Source: an uncultured Paracoccaceae bacterium (GTDB taxonomy: Bacteria > Pseudomonadota > Alphaproteobacteria > Rhodobacterales > Rhodobacteraceae). Taken from it: 64,000 nucleotides of DNA. Position numbers and translations under genes: made by a program. Under the pieces are notes generated by a model. It saw nothing but the letters and a program-made list of their open reading frames with translations. It was not told the DNA's origin and made no database searches. Below, one piece after another: positions 40,176 to 52,211 of this stretch (position 1 is the stretch's first letter; the number at the start of each line of letters is the position of its first letter). The stretch is taken from positions 434,001 through 498,000 of the forward strand of contig CANMTD010000002.1 of assembly GCA_947500775.1 (NCBI GenBank), read 5' to 3'.

Positions 40176-41258
40176 TCAGCCCAGAACGCGGTCGCGCTGT
40201 GCGGTATAGGCAACCGACGATTTTGCGATCCATTCCGACGAGGATTTCATCGAAGCCGCGTAATCGTCATAGATCGACTTGAACAGATCATCGCCCATGA
40301 ACTCGGCATAGACTTCCTGGCTGGCGGATCCGAAGGCATCCCAGACAGAATCGGGGAATTCCAGGATTTTGACGCCGCCCGCCGACAGGCGCTTCAGCGC
40401 GTCAGCGTTGTTCATCAGATACTGCGCCAGGTTCCAGACGTTGGCATGGCCTGCCGAAATCTCGATGGCTTTCTGCTGGGTCGGGGTCAGTTCGTTGAAC
40501 ACATCCAGGTTACAGGCAACCGACAGACCGGCCGAGGGTTCGTGGAAACCGGCGGTGTAGTAGAATTTGGTGATTTCCTGGAAACCGACCTTTTCATCCG
40601 ACCACGGGCCAACCCATTCGGTGCCGTCGATCGCACCGGATGCCAGCGCCTGATAAATCTCGCCGCCCGGAAGGTTCTGAACCGAAACGCCCAGTTTACC
40701 CAGGGCTTTGCCGCCCAGACCCGGCATACGGAATTTCAGACCCTGCAGATCCTCGGGGCCGTTGATTTCCTTGCGGAACCAGCCACCCGCCTGCGAACCG
40801 GTGTTGCCGGCCAGGAAGGATTTCAGGTTGAAAATCTCGCCCAGCTCATGGTGACGTTCCATGCCGCCGCCGTGGTAGTACCAGTTGTTCAGCTCTTGCG
40901 CGGTCATGCCGAAGGGCACGCCGGTAAAGAAGGCGAACGCAGGGTGCTGGTTGACGAAGTAATAGTCAGCCGCGTGATACATGTCGGCCTGACCCGAGCT
41001 TACGGCGTCAAAGCTTTCGAACGCGCCGACCAGCTCGCCCGCGTGCTTGACTTCGACCGTCAGCGTGCCGTCAGAGATTGCGTTGATGTTTTCGGCTGTT
41101 TTATCAGCCGCATCGGCCAGACCGGCAAAACCGCGCGGCCAGGATGTCACCATTGTCAGGGTGCGTTTGCCCTGGGCATAGGCCGGAGCCGCCAGTGTTG
41201 ACGCCGCAGCAGCCGTGCCGCCAAGTGCAGAGGTCGTTAAAAAAGAACGACGATCCAT
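40176..41258 (-). CDS. TRAP transporter periplasmic binding protein, TakP-like
   Basis: 360 residues. The N terminus MDRRSFLTTSALGG is a twin-arginine signal, with a probable cut at AYA-Q (28/29). DctP domain: KFRMPGLGGKALGKLGV holds the binding Arg, and AIDGTEWVGPWSDEKVGF and YYTAGFHEPSAG match the TakP group of 2-oxo acid binding proteins (known in Rhodobacter sphaeroides). Substrate is thus probably a 2-oxo acid such as pyruvate, inferred from the motifs. It is the first gene of the TRAP operon; the divergent two-component genes begin 224 bases away. Confidence 0.9.
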   Translation of the reverse strand: MDRRSFLTTSALGGTAAAASTLAAPAYAQGKRTLTMVTSWPRGFAGLADAADKTAENINAISDGTLTVEVKHAGELVGAFESFDAVSSGQADMYHAADYYFVNQHPAFAFFTGVPFGMTAQELNNWYYHGGGMERHHELGEIFNLKSFLAGNTGSQAGGWFRKEINGPEDLQGLKFRMPGLGGKALGKLGVSVQNLPGGEIYQALASGAIDGTEWVGPWSDEKVGFQEITKFYYTAGFHEPSAGLSVACNLDVFNELTPTQQKAIEISAGHANVWNLAQYLMNNADALKRLSAGGVKILEFPDSVWDAFGSASQEVYAEFMGDDLFKSIYDDYAASMKSSSEWIAKSSVAYTAQRDRVLG

Positions 41259-41347
41259 AGAGTCTTCCTCCCGAATGAAAGCCCACCCTTCGGCGGGCGG
41301 ATCGTTTTGAGTGCTGCGACCCTAGCGGCAGCTTTCCGCCGAATAAA

Positions 41348-41366
41348 TACCTAGTAGTACGTAGAT
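41348..41366. promoter_or_regulatory. Regulator-site candidate in the TRAP / two-component promoter region
   Basis: TACCTAGTAGTACGTAGAT at 41348-41366 has repeated TAG/TAC units and CTA...TAG at its ends, in an otherwise GC-rich region midway between the two divergent starts. LuxR/NarL-type regulators often bind such repeated TAC/TAG sites. The adjacent response regulator is the natural candidate. The symmetry is imperfect. Confidence 0.4.
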
Positions 41367-41482
41367 CGGTCAATTTTGCGATTTCTGCCGCGCAAGCCCG
41401 ATACGCCCATCCCAAAGACCATGAATTGACGCCGCGCGCCCGGACCGCCATCCTGCGCCAACATCTATGCCGGATATCAAGA

Positions 41483-42910
41483 ATGCTGCGGATCATCGGC
41501 TGGCTGGGCCAGCGCATATCACTGTCATACGCCCAGAAACTGTTTGTCTTGGCGACTGTACCGCTGGTTCTGGCGGTGCTGGCCATTTCGCTGCTGGTCG
41601 CCAATCAGTCGCGCCAACTGTCGGAACGCGAAATCGCCATGTTGGAGCGTCAGATGATCGACGCGAAAAAGGCCGAGCTGAAAAATTACATCTCGATCGC
41701 GCGCAAGGCCTTTTTCAACATCTACGGCCGCGCCGCCCCCGACGATGAACGGGCCAAGCTGGAGGTCATGCGCATTCTGGCGACGATGCTGTATGGGCAG
41801 GACGGGTATTTCTTTGTCTATGATTATGACGGCACCAATCTGGTCAGCCCGCGGCAGACCGAATTGATAAACGGAAACTGGCTGGGTCTGGCGGATGTCA
41901 ACGGCGTGCCGGTTGTCGATGCGCTGATCGAAACCGCCCGCACCGGCGGCGGCTATCACACCTATATGTGGGAAAAGCCCTCGACCGGGGAAACCGCGCA
42001 GATGGTGTCCTATGTGGTCGGGCTGCAGGATTGGCGATGGGCCGTCGGCACCGGCATATTCATCGACGATGTGCTGGACACGGTGGCCGCCGCCCGGGCG
42101 GAAACCGAAGCGCGGGTTCAGCGCACCTTTCTGTGGATCGGGCTGATCACCTTTGGCGCCCTGATCCTGGTGTTTCTGTCCGGGCTGTTCATCAACATCC
42201 GCGAACGCCGTCTGGCCGATGCCAAGCTGAAACAGCTGACACAGCGGATTTTCGACACCCAGGAAGAAGAACGCGGCCGCGTCGCCCGCGAATTGCATGA
42301 CAGCATCAGCCAGATGCTGGTCGGCGCGCGCTATATTCTGGAACTGGCCCAGCGGCGTCTGGCCGGGGGCGACCCGCGCGCCAATGAAAGCCTGACCAAG
42401 GGCATCTCCAGCCTGAATGGCGCCATGCAAGAGGTCCGCCGCATCAGCCGCGACCTGCGCCCCGGCGTGCTGGACGATCTGGGCCTTGGCCCCGCGCTGA
42501 AATCCCTGACCGAGGAATTCCAGAAACGCACCGGGATCGAAACCGATTTTGAAACCGTGGTCTTCCGCAACCGGCTGGATCAGGACGCAAAGATCGCGCT
42601 GTACCGCGTGGCGCAGGAGGCGCTGACCAATATCGACCGGCATTCGGGGGCAACCAAAGTGACGCTGCGGTTGCGCGGACACAAACGCGGCGGGCTGTTG
42701 CGGATCGAAGACAACGGCCACGGTCTGGCCGAGGGGCGCACGCCGAACAGCGCCAGTTCCGGCTTCGGCCTGCGCAACATGCAGGAACGTATGGAACACC
42801 TGAACGGCACCCTGCGCATCTTGTCCTCGGGCAGCGGAACCATTATCGAGGCCGAGGTGCCCCTGTCGCACCTGCTTCCTCCGGAACGCAGAACAAAGGC
42901 CAGCGCATGA
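41483..42910 (+). CDS. Membrane sensor histidine kinase with Cache domain, NarX-like
   Basis: 475 residues from the ATG at 41483. Helix about 15-40 (KLFVLATVPLVLAVLAISLLVA), a periplasmic single Cache domain about 45-195 (MLYGQDGYFFVYDYDGTNLVSP, QMVSYVVGLQDWRWAVGTGIF), and a second helix about 212-235. Cytoplasmic HisKA_3 has phospho-acceptor His272 in RELHDSISQML, and HATPase has EDNGHGL and GFGLRNMQERM. Cache domains of this group bind small organic acids, so the sensor may detect the same substrate as the divergent TRAP system (inference). ATGA overlap with the regulator gene. Confidence 0.92.
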   Translation: MLRIIGWLGQRISLSYAQKLFVLATVPLVLAVLAISLLVANQSRQLSEREIAMLERQMIDAKKAELKNYISIARKAFFNIYGRAAPDDERAKLEVMRILATMLYGQDGYFFVYDYDGTNLVSPRQTELINGNWLGLADVNGVPVVDALIETARTGGGYHTYMWEKPSTGETAQMVSYVVGLQDWRWAVGTGIFIDDVLDTVAAARAETEARVQRTFLWIGLITFGALILVFLSGLFINIRERRLADAKLKQLTQRIFDTQEEERGRVARELHDSISQMLVGARYILELAQRRLAGGDPRANESLTKGISSLNGAMQEVRRISRDLRPGVLDDLGLGPALKSLTEEFQKRTGIETDFETVVFRNRLDQDAKIALYRVAQEALTNIDRHSGATKVTLRLRGHKRGGLLRIEDNGHGLAEGRTPNSASSGFGLRNMQERMEHLNGTLRILSSGSGTIIEAEVPLSHLLPPERRTKASA

Positions 42911-43551
42911 CCAAAGCGATCCGCGTCGTGATAGTCGATGATCACCCGATGGTCGCCGAAGGGATCGAGGCGATTCTGGAAACCTATGACGACCTTGTGG
43001 TCGTCGGCACCCTGTCCAACGGGCAGGAAGCGATCGATCAGGTCGAGGCGCTGAACCCGGATGTGATCCTGCTGGATCTGAACATGCCCAAGGTCAGCGG
43101 GCTGTCGGCGGCCGAGATCATTCTGGAACGCCGCCCCGACACCCGTATCCTGATCCTGTCGATGCACGACAGCGCCGAATATATCTCGTCCGCGCTTAGC
43201 CACGGGGCGAAGGGATATGTGCTGAAGGACGTGCCGACCGAAGAGATCAAGCTGGCCATCGACACGGTCATGGCGGGCGAACAATACCTCTGCACCGGCG
43301 CCTCGGCCGCGCTGGCGCCGAAAATCAGCGACGGGCGCGAACCGCTGACCAACCGCGAACAGACGATCCTGTTGCAACTGGCCCAAGGCCAGTCGAACAA
43401 AGAGGTGGCCCAGGCGCTGGATATCTCGGTGCGCACTGTCGAAACCCACCGCAAGAACATCAAACGCAAACTCGGCATCAGCTCGACCGCCGGGCTGACC
43501 CGCTATGCGCTGGAACACGGGGTGTTGCAGGGCACCGGCGTGGATATTTAG
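42907..43551 (+). CDS. NarL/FixJ-family response regulator
   Basis: 214 residues. Receiver domain about 5-122 with Asp11/Asp12, phospho-acceptor Asp57 in ILLDLNMP, the Ser of ILSMHDS and KDVP Lys. LuxR-type HTH about 145-205: LTNREQTILLQLAQGQSNK, EVAQALDISVRTVETHRKNIKRKLG (split by eye). It is coupled to the kinase gene by a 4-base overlap. The expected target is the TRAP operon next door. After its stop there are 219 bases with no gene or hairpin I can support before the end of mfd. Confidence 0.95.
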   Translation: MTKAIRVVIVDDHPMVAEGIEAILETYDDLVVVGTLSNGQEAIDQVEALNPDVILLDLNMPKVSGLSAAEIILERRPDTRILILSMHDSAEYISSALSHGAKGYVLKDVPTEEIKLAIDTVMAGEQYLCTGASAALAPKISDGREPLTNREQTILLQLAQGQSNKEVAQALDISVRTVETHRKNIKRKLGISSTAGLTRYALEHGVLQGTGVDI

Positions 43552-43770
43552 ATGTGCCGCCAGATCGGGCATACGGTTTAGGCAAAGCACCATCGGATTT
43601 CAGCATTTTGGATCACATGGCAGGATGACGGCCCTGATCCCCAAGCGCAGGCCATCAACACATGCGCCACATGCCTGAGCTTTGTCGGGTAGAAGGGGCC
43701 GCTTCGTCCACTAAGCCGACCCTGGCATTTCCAACCCCGGTCACAACAAACCGATCAAAATCCCTTACCC

Positions 43771-47232
<3,462 letters not shown>

Positions 47233-47264
47233 GAGGCGTTCAGTTAAGCGCCCCGCGCGGGAAG

Positions 47265-47792
47265 TCAACTCCCCAATACGCCAATCGCCAGGTTCTGGCG
47301 CATCCCCCAGATCGCCGTGACGAAGATCGACGCCATGCCAATTGCCTGCGTATAGAACCGGTGCCGGTTCAGGATACGGATCATCAGATCGGTGACCGGG
47401 TCGTCGCGCACCAGTTTATGGGCGGTCCGCACGCTGAGCAGCGCCACCAGAGACAGCGGAAAGATCAGCAGAAACACGGCCTGACAGAATTCGACCTGAT
47501 AGAAAAAGCCAAGCCCCCCTAGCATGGTCAGCGCACAACAGGCCGCCCCCAGTATCCACATGCCCGCGACACCGCTGATGTAAAGCAGCCTGTTGATGTT
47601 GATCCGGACCATATCGCGCATGTCGGTCTCGGCCTGCCCGCCATGCCGCTGGGCGCGCTGGATCATGTCGAACGGCACCCCCATTACCCAATGCGACGCG
47701 GATGACCAAACCACCGACAGCGCAATCCAATACCACAAATTCGAGAATGACCGCATGTCGATCAATTCAAAGACGGTAGCGTACCAATCCAA
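47265..47792 (-). CDS. Four-helix membrane protein of unknown function
   Basis: 175 residues with about four transmembrane helices: WYWIALSVVWSSASHWVMG, GVAGMWILGAACCALTMLGGLGFF, AVFLLIFPLSLVALLSV and AIGMASIFVTAIWG. The sequence between the first two is charged (DMIQRAQRHGGQAETDMRDM). Members of this family are common in Rhodobacteraceae, where some databases call it a SufBCD component; I see no Suf feature. It is 32 bases upstream of mfd on the same strand and divergent from hemB. It is probably cotranscribed with mfd. Confidence 0.8.
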   Translation of the reverse strand: MDWYATVFELIDMRSFSNLWYWIALSVVWSSASHWVMGVPFDMIQRAQRHGGQAETDMRDMVRININRLLYISGVAGMWILGAACCALTMLGGLGFFYQVEFCQAVFLLIFPLSLVALLSVRTAHKLVRDDPVTDLMIRILNRHRFYTQAIGMASIFVTAIWGMRQNLAIGVLGS

Positions 47793-47908
47793 AGGCCTGC
47801 CCTTTATTCATTTTTTCGAACAGTATCCCCGCTTTGAAGGAATTCCTACCCTTGAGATTTATCTGTTCCTATGCGACCCAAAAGAGTGAAATACCAAGGA
47901 CCAGAAAG

Positions 47909-48910
47909 ATGCGCCCAACAGTAGCCCCCTTTCCCGCGGCCCGCCTGCGCCGGACCCGCCGCACCGGCGCTCTGCGCGCCCTGACACGCCAGAATACGCT
48001 CAGCGTGGATGACCTGATCTGGCCGATTTTCCTGCGCGATGGCGAAGGTGTCAGCGAACCGGTGGTATCGATGCCCGGCGTCAACCGGCTGAGCGTCGAT
48101 CTGGCCGTCGTCGCCGCGCAAGAGGCCGCCGCCCTGGGCATTCCGGTGATCTGCCTGTTTCCCTATACCGATCCCGCCCTGAAGACGGAACTCTGCGAAG
48201 AGGCCTGGAACCCCGACAACCTGTCGAACCGGGCGATCCGCGCGATCAAGGCCGCCGTGCCCGAGATCGCGGTGATGACCGATGTGGCGCTGGACCCCTA
48301 TAACGCCAATGGCCACGACGGCATTGTCCGCGACGGGGTGATCGTGAACGACGACTCCGTCGCCGCGCTGGTCAAGATGGCGCTGGCGCAGGCCGCGGCG
48401 GGCGCCGATATTCTGGGCCCCAGCGACATGATGGACGGGCGGATCGGGGCGATGCGCACCGCGTTGGAGGCCGCGGGCCACAGCGATGTCGCCATCCTTA
48501 GCTATTCGGCCAAATATGCCTCGGCCTTTTATGGGCCGTTCCGCGATGCGGTCGGCGCCTCGGGCGCGCTGAAGGGCGACAAGAAAACCTATCAGATGGA
48601 CCCCGGCAATTCGGACGAAGCACTGCGCCTGATCGAACGCGACCTGATGGAGGGCGCCGATATGGTGATGGTCAAACCCGGTCTGGCCTATCTGGATATC
48701 TGTCACCGGGTCAAAACCACCTTCGGCGTGCCGACCTACGCCTATCAGGTGTCCGGCGAATACGCGATGATCCAGGCCGCCGCCCAAAACGGCTGGGTCA
48801 ATGGCGAGGCGTTGATGATGGAAAGCCTGCTGGCGTTCAAACGCGCCGGCTGCGACGGTATCCTGACCTATTTCGCGCCTGCCGCAGCCCGGGTATTGCT
48901 GAAAGGCTAG
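47909..48910 (+). CDS. hemB: Delta-aminolevulinic acid dehydratase (porphobilinogen synthase)
   Basis: 333 residues from the ATG at 47909 with AAGGA at 47896-47900. It joins two aminolevulinate molecules to porphobilinogen in haem and chlorophyll synthesis. The two Schiff-base lysines are K202 (SAKYASAFYGPFRD) and K256 (MVKPGLAYLDI). At the zinc cysteine triad the sequence is DVALDPYNANGHDG: the cysteines of zinc enzymes are replaced by Ala/Asp, so this is a zinc-independent type as in Rhodobacter and plants. Allosteric Mg residues cannot be judged by eye. Divergent from the mfd-linked membrane protein gene. Confidence 0.97.
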   Translation: MRPTVAPFPAARLRRTRRTGALRALTRQNTLSVDDLIWPIFLRDGEGVSEPVVSMPGVNRLSVDLAVVAAQEAAALGIPVICLFPYTDPALKTELCEEAWNPDNLSNRAIRAIKAAVPEIAVMTDVALDPYNANGHDGIVRDGVIVNDDSVAALVKMALAQAAAGADILGPSDMMDGRIGAMRTALEAAGHSDVAILSYSAKYASAFYGPFRDAVGASGALKGDKKTYQMDPGNSDEALRLIERDLMEGADMVMVKPGLAYLDICHRVKTTFGVPTYAYQVSGEYAMIQAAAQNGWVNGEALMMESLLAFKRAGCDGILTYFAPAAARVLLKG

Positions 48911-49027
48911 CCTCGGCCAAGGGGTGCCGACGGCACAACACCTGATGACACCCGCAGCAAAACCCACTATAGATAGGGGTAACGGCCAGATAAGGCCGAA
49001 CCAGAGGCATTCATAAGGGCACAGACC

Positions 49028-49588
49028 ATGAAGACATTCACACGCCGTTCATTTATCGCATCCGCCGGGGCCACAACCGCCCTGACCGCCGCCTGCGGCA
49101 ACGGGGTCGGCAGCAACGGCGGGGCCGCGATCGACGCCCGCGTCAACAGCACCCGCGACTATCTGTTCCGCAATTATCCGGGCACCGTCGATCTGGCCAA
49201 TAAGGCGCAGGGCATCCTGTACATGCCCCTGATCACCGAGGCCGGGTTCGGATTTGGCGGCGCTTTCGGCAAGGGCGCGCTGCGGATCAACGATGTGACG
49301 GTGGATTACTATTCCGCGACCAAAGCCTCCTTCGGGTTGCAGATCGGGGCCCAGCAATATGCCCACGCGCTGTTCTTCATGACCCCCGAGGCGCTGAGCG
49401 GTTTCCGCCGCTCGTCGGGCTGGGCGGCCGGGGCCGATCTGAAATACGCGGTCAACGACAAGGGCGACTCGGTCGAGGCGGATACAACAACCGCGCTTGC
49501 CCCGGTGATCGCCGTGGTCTTTGGACAGGCGGGCCTGATTGTCGGTGCGACAATCGAGGGCACGAAATACACCCGCATCATCCCATAA
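49028..49588 (+). CDS. SYLF/YSC84-domain lipoprotein with Tat-type leader
   Basis: 186 residues. The leader TRRSFIASAGATTALTAACG combines a twin-arginine motif with a lipobox (LTAAC), suggesting export by Tat and lipidation at Cys23. The rest is a SYLF domain: AQGILYMPLITEAGFGFGGAFGKGALR, YYSATKASFGLQIGAQQYAHALFFMT and GAQAGLIVGATIEGTKYTRI-type end (split by eye). SYLF domains bind phosphoinositides in eukaryotes; their bacterial role is unknown, perhaps envelope integrity. A hairpin follows at 49610. Confidence 0.88.
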   Translation: MKTFTRRSFIASAGATTALTAACGNGVGSNGGAAIDARVNSTRDYLFRNYPGTVDLANKAQGILYMPLITEAGFGFGGAFGKGALRINDVTVDYYSATKASFGLQIGAQQYAHALFFMTPEALSGFRRSSGWAAGADLKYAVNDKGDSVEADTTTALAPVIAVVFGQAGLIVGATIEGTKYTRIIP

Positions 49589-49609
49589 GTGTCTGATAAT
49601 TCATTTGAA

Positions 49610-49633
49610 AACCGTCCCGCAAGCGGGGCGGTT
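49610..49633 (+). terminator. Weak hairpin after the SYLF gene
   Basis: AACCGTCCCGC (49610-49620) and GCGGGGCGGTT (49623-49633) pair with one U-G wobble that works on the plus strand. The minimal loop opens the last pair. Only GGTTCC follows, so termination may be weak. About 100 bases of spacer then lead to the acylase. Confidence 0.4.
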
Positions 49634-49733
49634 CCTGCGGGCAAAGGCACAGCAATCTGCCGCCCGATCATTGCGCCACGGTTGAATTGCCTTTAACACA
49701 AAGGCCTGTCCGAACCACATCACAAGGGGCGCC

Positions 49734-52199
49734 ATGCCTACGCTTTTTCGCTGGCTTTTGCGGCTGTTCATGGCGGCGCTTTGCCTAAGCGCGCTGCTGG
49801 TATTTGGAATATACTACCTCGGTTCGCGCTCCCTGCCCGATTATGACGCCGAACATCTGGTCACCGGTCTGGGCGCCCCGGTCGAGATTGTGCGCGACAA
49901 CGCCAATGTGCCGCATATCTTTGGCGAAACAGACCGCGACGTCTATTTCGGGCTGGGCTTTGCCCATGCGCAGGACCGTCTGTGGCAGATGACAATGATG
50001 CGCCGCACCGCCCAAGGCCGCCTGTCCGAAATTTTCGGCGACCGCACCGTCAAGATAGACGAGCTGCTGCGCCGGTTCGACCTGTACGGTCTGGCGACGC
50101 AATCCGTGGCCGTGCAGGACGCCGAGACCCGCACAGCACTTGAGGCTTACGCCAATGGCGTCAACGCCTGGATCACCCGCGTGAACGAAGGTGCGATGGG
50201 CCGCGGCGCGCCCGAATTTTTCATATTTGAGCCGGAAATCGCTTATTGGCAGCCCGCGGATTCGCTGGCCATCGTCAAATTGATGGCGCTGCAACTGTCG
50301 GGCCATCTGGAATCCGAAGTATTGCGTGCCCGCCTGTCGCTGGTCCTGCCCGATGCGCGGGTGGGCGATCTGTTGCCCGATGCGCCGGGCGCAGGCGTGG
50401 CCGCCCTGCCCGACTATGCCGCCTTGGTGCCCGGTGTGCCGCGCAGCTTTGCCGCGCTGGACATTGATCAGGACCCGCTGTCGCCGTTCAAACGCCGCGG
50501 CTTTGCCGGGGCTTCGAACGCATGGGCGGCGGCCCCGTCGCGGTCGGCGGCGGGCGGTGCCCTGCTGGCCAATGACCCGCATCTGGGGTTCACCGCACCC
50601 GCGATCTGGTATCTGGCCCGGATGGAGCTGTCCTCGGGCGGGGTCATTGGCGGGTCGATCCCTGGCATGCCCGCGCTTCTGGTCGGGCGCAGTGACAAGC
50701 TGGGCTGGGCCATCACCTCGTCCTATCTGGACGATCAGGACCTTTATATCGAACAGCTGAACCCCGAAAATCCCGAAGAATACCGCACGTCCGACGGGTT
50801 CAAACCCTTTGTCACCCGGCGCAGCATCATCAAGATCAAGGATCGCGAGCCGCTGACCGTGACCCTGCGCTGGACCGATAATGGCCCGGTCCTGCCCGGC
50901 AGCCATTATGACCTGAAATCGATCACACCCAAGGGCCATGTGGCGTCTTTGGCCTGGACAGCGCTTAGCCCCGCCGACACTTCGATGACGGCGGCCATGT
51001 CCTTGATGCACGCCCAGACCGTGGACGAAGGGATCGAAACCGGCGCGCTGTTCGTCGCGCCATCGCAGAACCTGACGCTGGTGGACGCCGATACCATCGC
51101 CCTGCAAACCGTGGGCGCCATGCCGCGCCGGGCCGCCGCACATCAAAGTCAGGGGCGTATCCCCAGCCCCGGCTGGTTGCCACAAAACCGCTGGCAGGGC
51201 ACGATGAACTATACCGCCAACCCGGTGTTCCGCGCGCCCGAAGGCGGCATTCTGGGCAATACCAACAACAAGGTGATCGACCGCCCCTTTCCCCTGCATA
51301 TGAGCTTTGACTGGGGCGATACGCAGCGGGTGCAGCGCTGGCAAAGGCTGATGCAGAACCGCGAGGTGCACACCCGCGAAAGTTTCATCGAGGCGCAGCT
51401 TGATACCGTGTCCTTTACCGCGCGGGCGCTGTTGCCGCTGATCGCGCGCGATCTGTGGTACGCCGATGAGGCCCCCGCCGAAGGCACGCCCGAGGCCAAG
51501 CGTCAGCACGCGCTGAAGCTTCTGGCCGACTGGAACGGCGAAATGAACGAACATCTGCCCGAACCGCTGATCTATGCCGCTTGGCTGCGGCATCTGCAGG
51601 ACCGGCTGATCCGCGACGATCTGGGGCCGCTGGCCGCCGAATTCCCGCATGTAGAGCCGCTGTTCATCGAACGGGTGTTCCGCGATCTGGACGGCGCGTC
51701 GGCGTGGTGTGACGTGGTGCAATCCACCGCCACCGAAACCTGCGCCGATGCCGCCCGGATTTCGCTGGACGAGGCATTGCTGTGGATCGACGGCAAATTC
51801 GGTGGCAATCTGGAATCGCTGCGCTGGGGCGACGCCCATCAGGCGCGCCACGATCATCCGGTTCTGGGCGAGGTGCCAGTGCTGAAATGGGCGGTGAATA
51901 TCCGCCAGTCGACGTCCGGAGGGGACAATACGCTGCTGCGGGGCCGCACCAGCGGCAAGGACCCCGATCCGTTCCTGAACGTGCATGGTGCGGGGTATCG
52001 CGGCGTTTACGATTTCGCCGATCCCGACAGTTCGGTCTTTGTGATTTCAACCGGGCAGTCGGGTCATCCGCTGTCGCGCCACTATGACGATCTGGGCGAG
52101 CTGTGGCGCCGGGGCGAATACATCCCGATGTCGCTGGACCCGGCATTGGCACGCGCGGCTTCGGTCGGGGTCACGACGCTGGTGCCAAAGGCGAACTAA
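49734..52199 (+). CDS. Penicillin acylase-family Ntn hydrolase
   Basis: 821 residues with an N-terminal hydrophobic leader (about 5-28), so periplasmic or membrane-linked. The family self-cleaves, and the new N terminus of the beta chain is Ser261 in GASNAWAAAPSRS. Also seen: ADRVYFGLGFAHAQDRLWQM-type segment near residue 75, LLANDPHLGFTAPAIWYLARME, GGSIPGMPALLVGRSDKLGWAIT and NWRQSTSGGDNT-type ending (split by eye). Members hydrolyse penicillins, cephalosporin side chains or acyl-homoserine lactones; the substrate is not readable. It is convergent with hflX. With a LuxR solo elsewhere in the window, quorum quenching is possible but not shown. Confidence 0.92.
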   Translation: MPTLFRWLLRLFMAALCLSALLVFGIYYLGSRSLPDYDAEHLVTGLGAPVEIVRDNANVPHIFGETDRDVYFGLGFAHAQDRLWQMTMMRRTAQGRLSEIFGDRTVKIDELLRRFDLYGLATQSVAVQDAETRTALEAYANGVNAWITRVNEGAMGRGAPEFFIFEPEIAYWQPADSLAIVKLMALQLSGHLESEVLRARLSLVLPDARVGDLLPDAPGAGVAALPDYAALVPGVPRSFAALDIDQDPLSPFKRRGFAGASNAWAAAPSRSAAGGALLANDPHLGFTAPAIWYLARMELSSGGVIGGSIPGMPALLVGRSDKLGWAITSSYLDDQDLYIEQLNPENPEEYRTSDGFKPFVTRRSIIKIKDREPLTVTLRWTDNGPVLPGSHYDLKSITPKGHVASLAWTALSPADTSMTAAMSLMHAQTVDEGIETGALFVAPSQNLTLVDADTIALQTVGAMPRRAAAHQSQGRIPSPGWLPQNRWQGTMNYTANPVFRAPEGGILGNTNNKVIDRPFPLHMSFDWGDTQRVQRWQRLMQNREVHTRESFIEAQLDTVSFTARALLPLIARDLWYADEAPAEGTPEAKRQHALKLLADWNGEMNEHLPEPLIYAAWLRHLQDRLIRDDLGPLAAEFPHVEPLFIERVFRDLDGASAWCDVVQSTATETCADAARISLDEALLWIDGKFGGNLESLRWGDAHQARHDHPVLGEVPVLKWAVNIRQSTSGGDNTLLRGRTSGKDPDPFLNVHGAGYRGVYDFADPDSSVFVISTGQSGHPLSRHYDDLGELWRRGEYIPMSLDPALARAASVGVTTLVPKAN

Positions 52200-52211
52200 C
52201 GCGGCGCCGGC

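Noticed and set aside
43552-43770. Possible RNA or small gene between the response regulator and mfd
   Set aside because: I found no stem of more than five pairs, no T-run and no frame with a ribosome binding site.
49734-52199. Calling the acylase a proven quorum-quenching enzyme (PvdQ type)
   Set aside because: The nucleophile is certain but substrate specificity cannot be read; kept as a family-level call.
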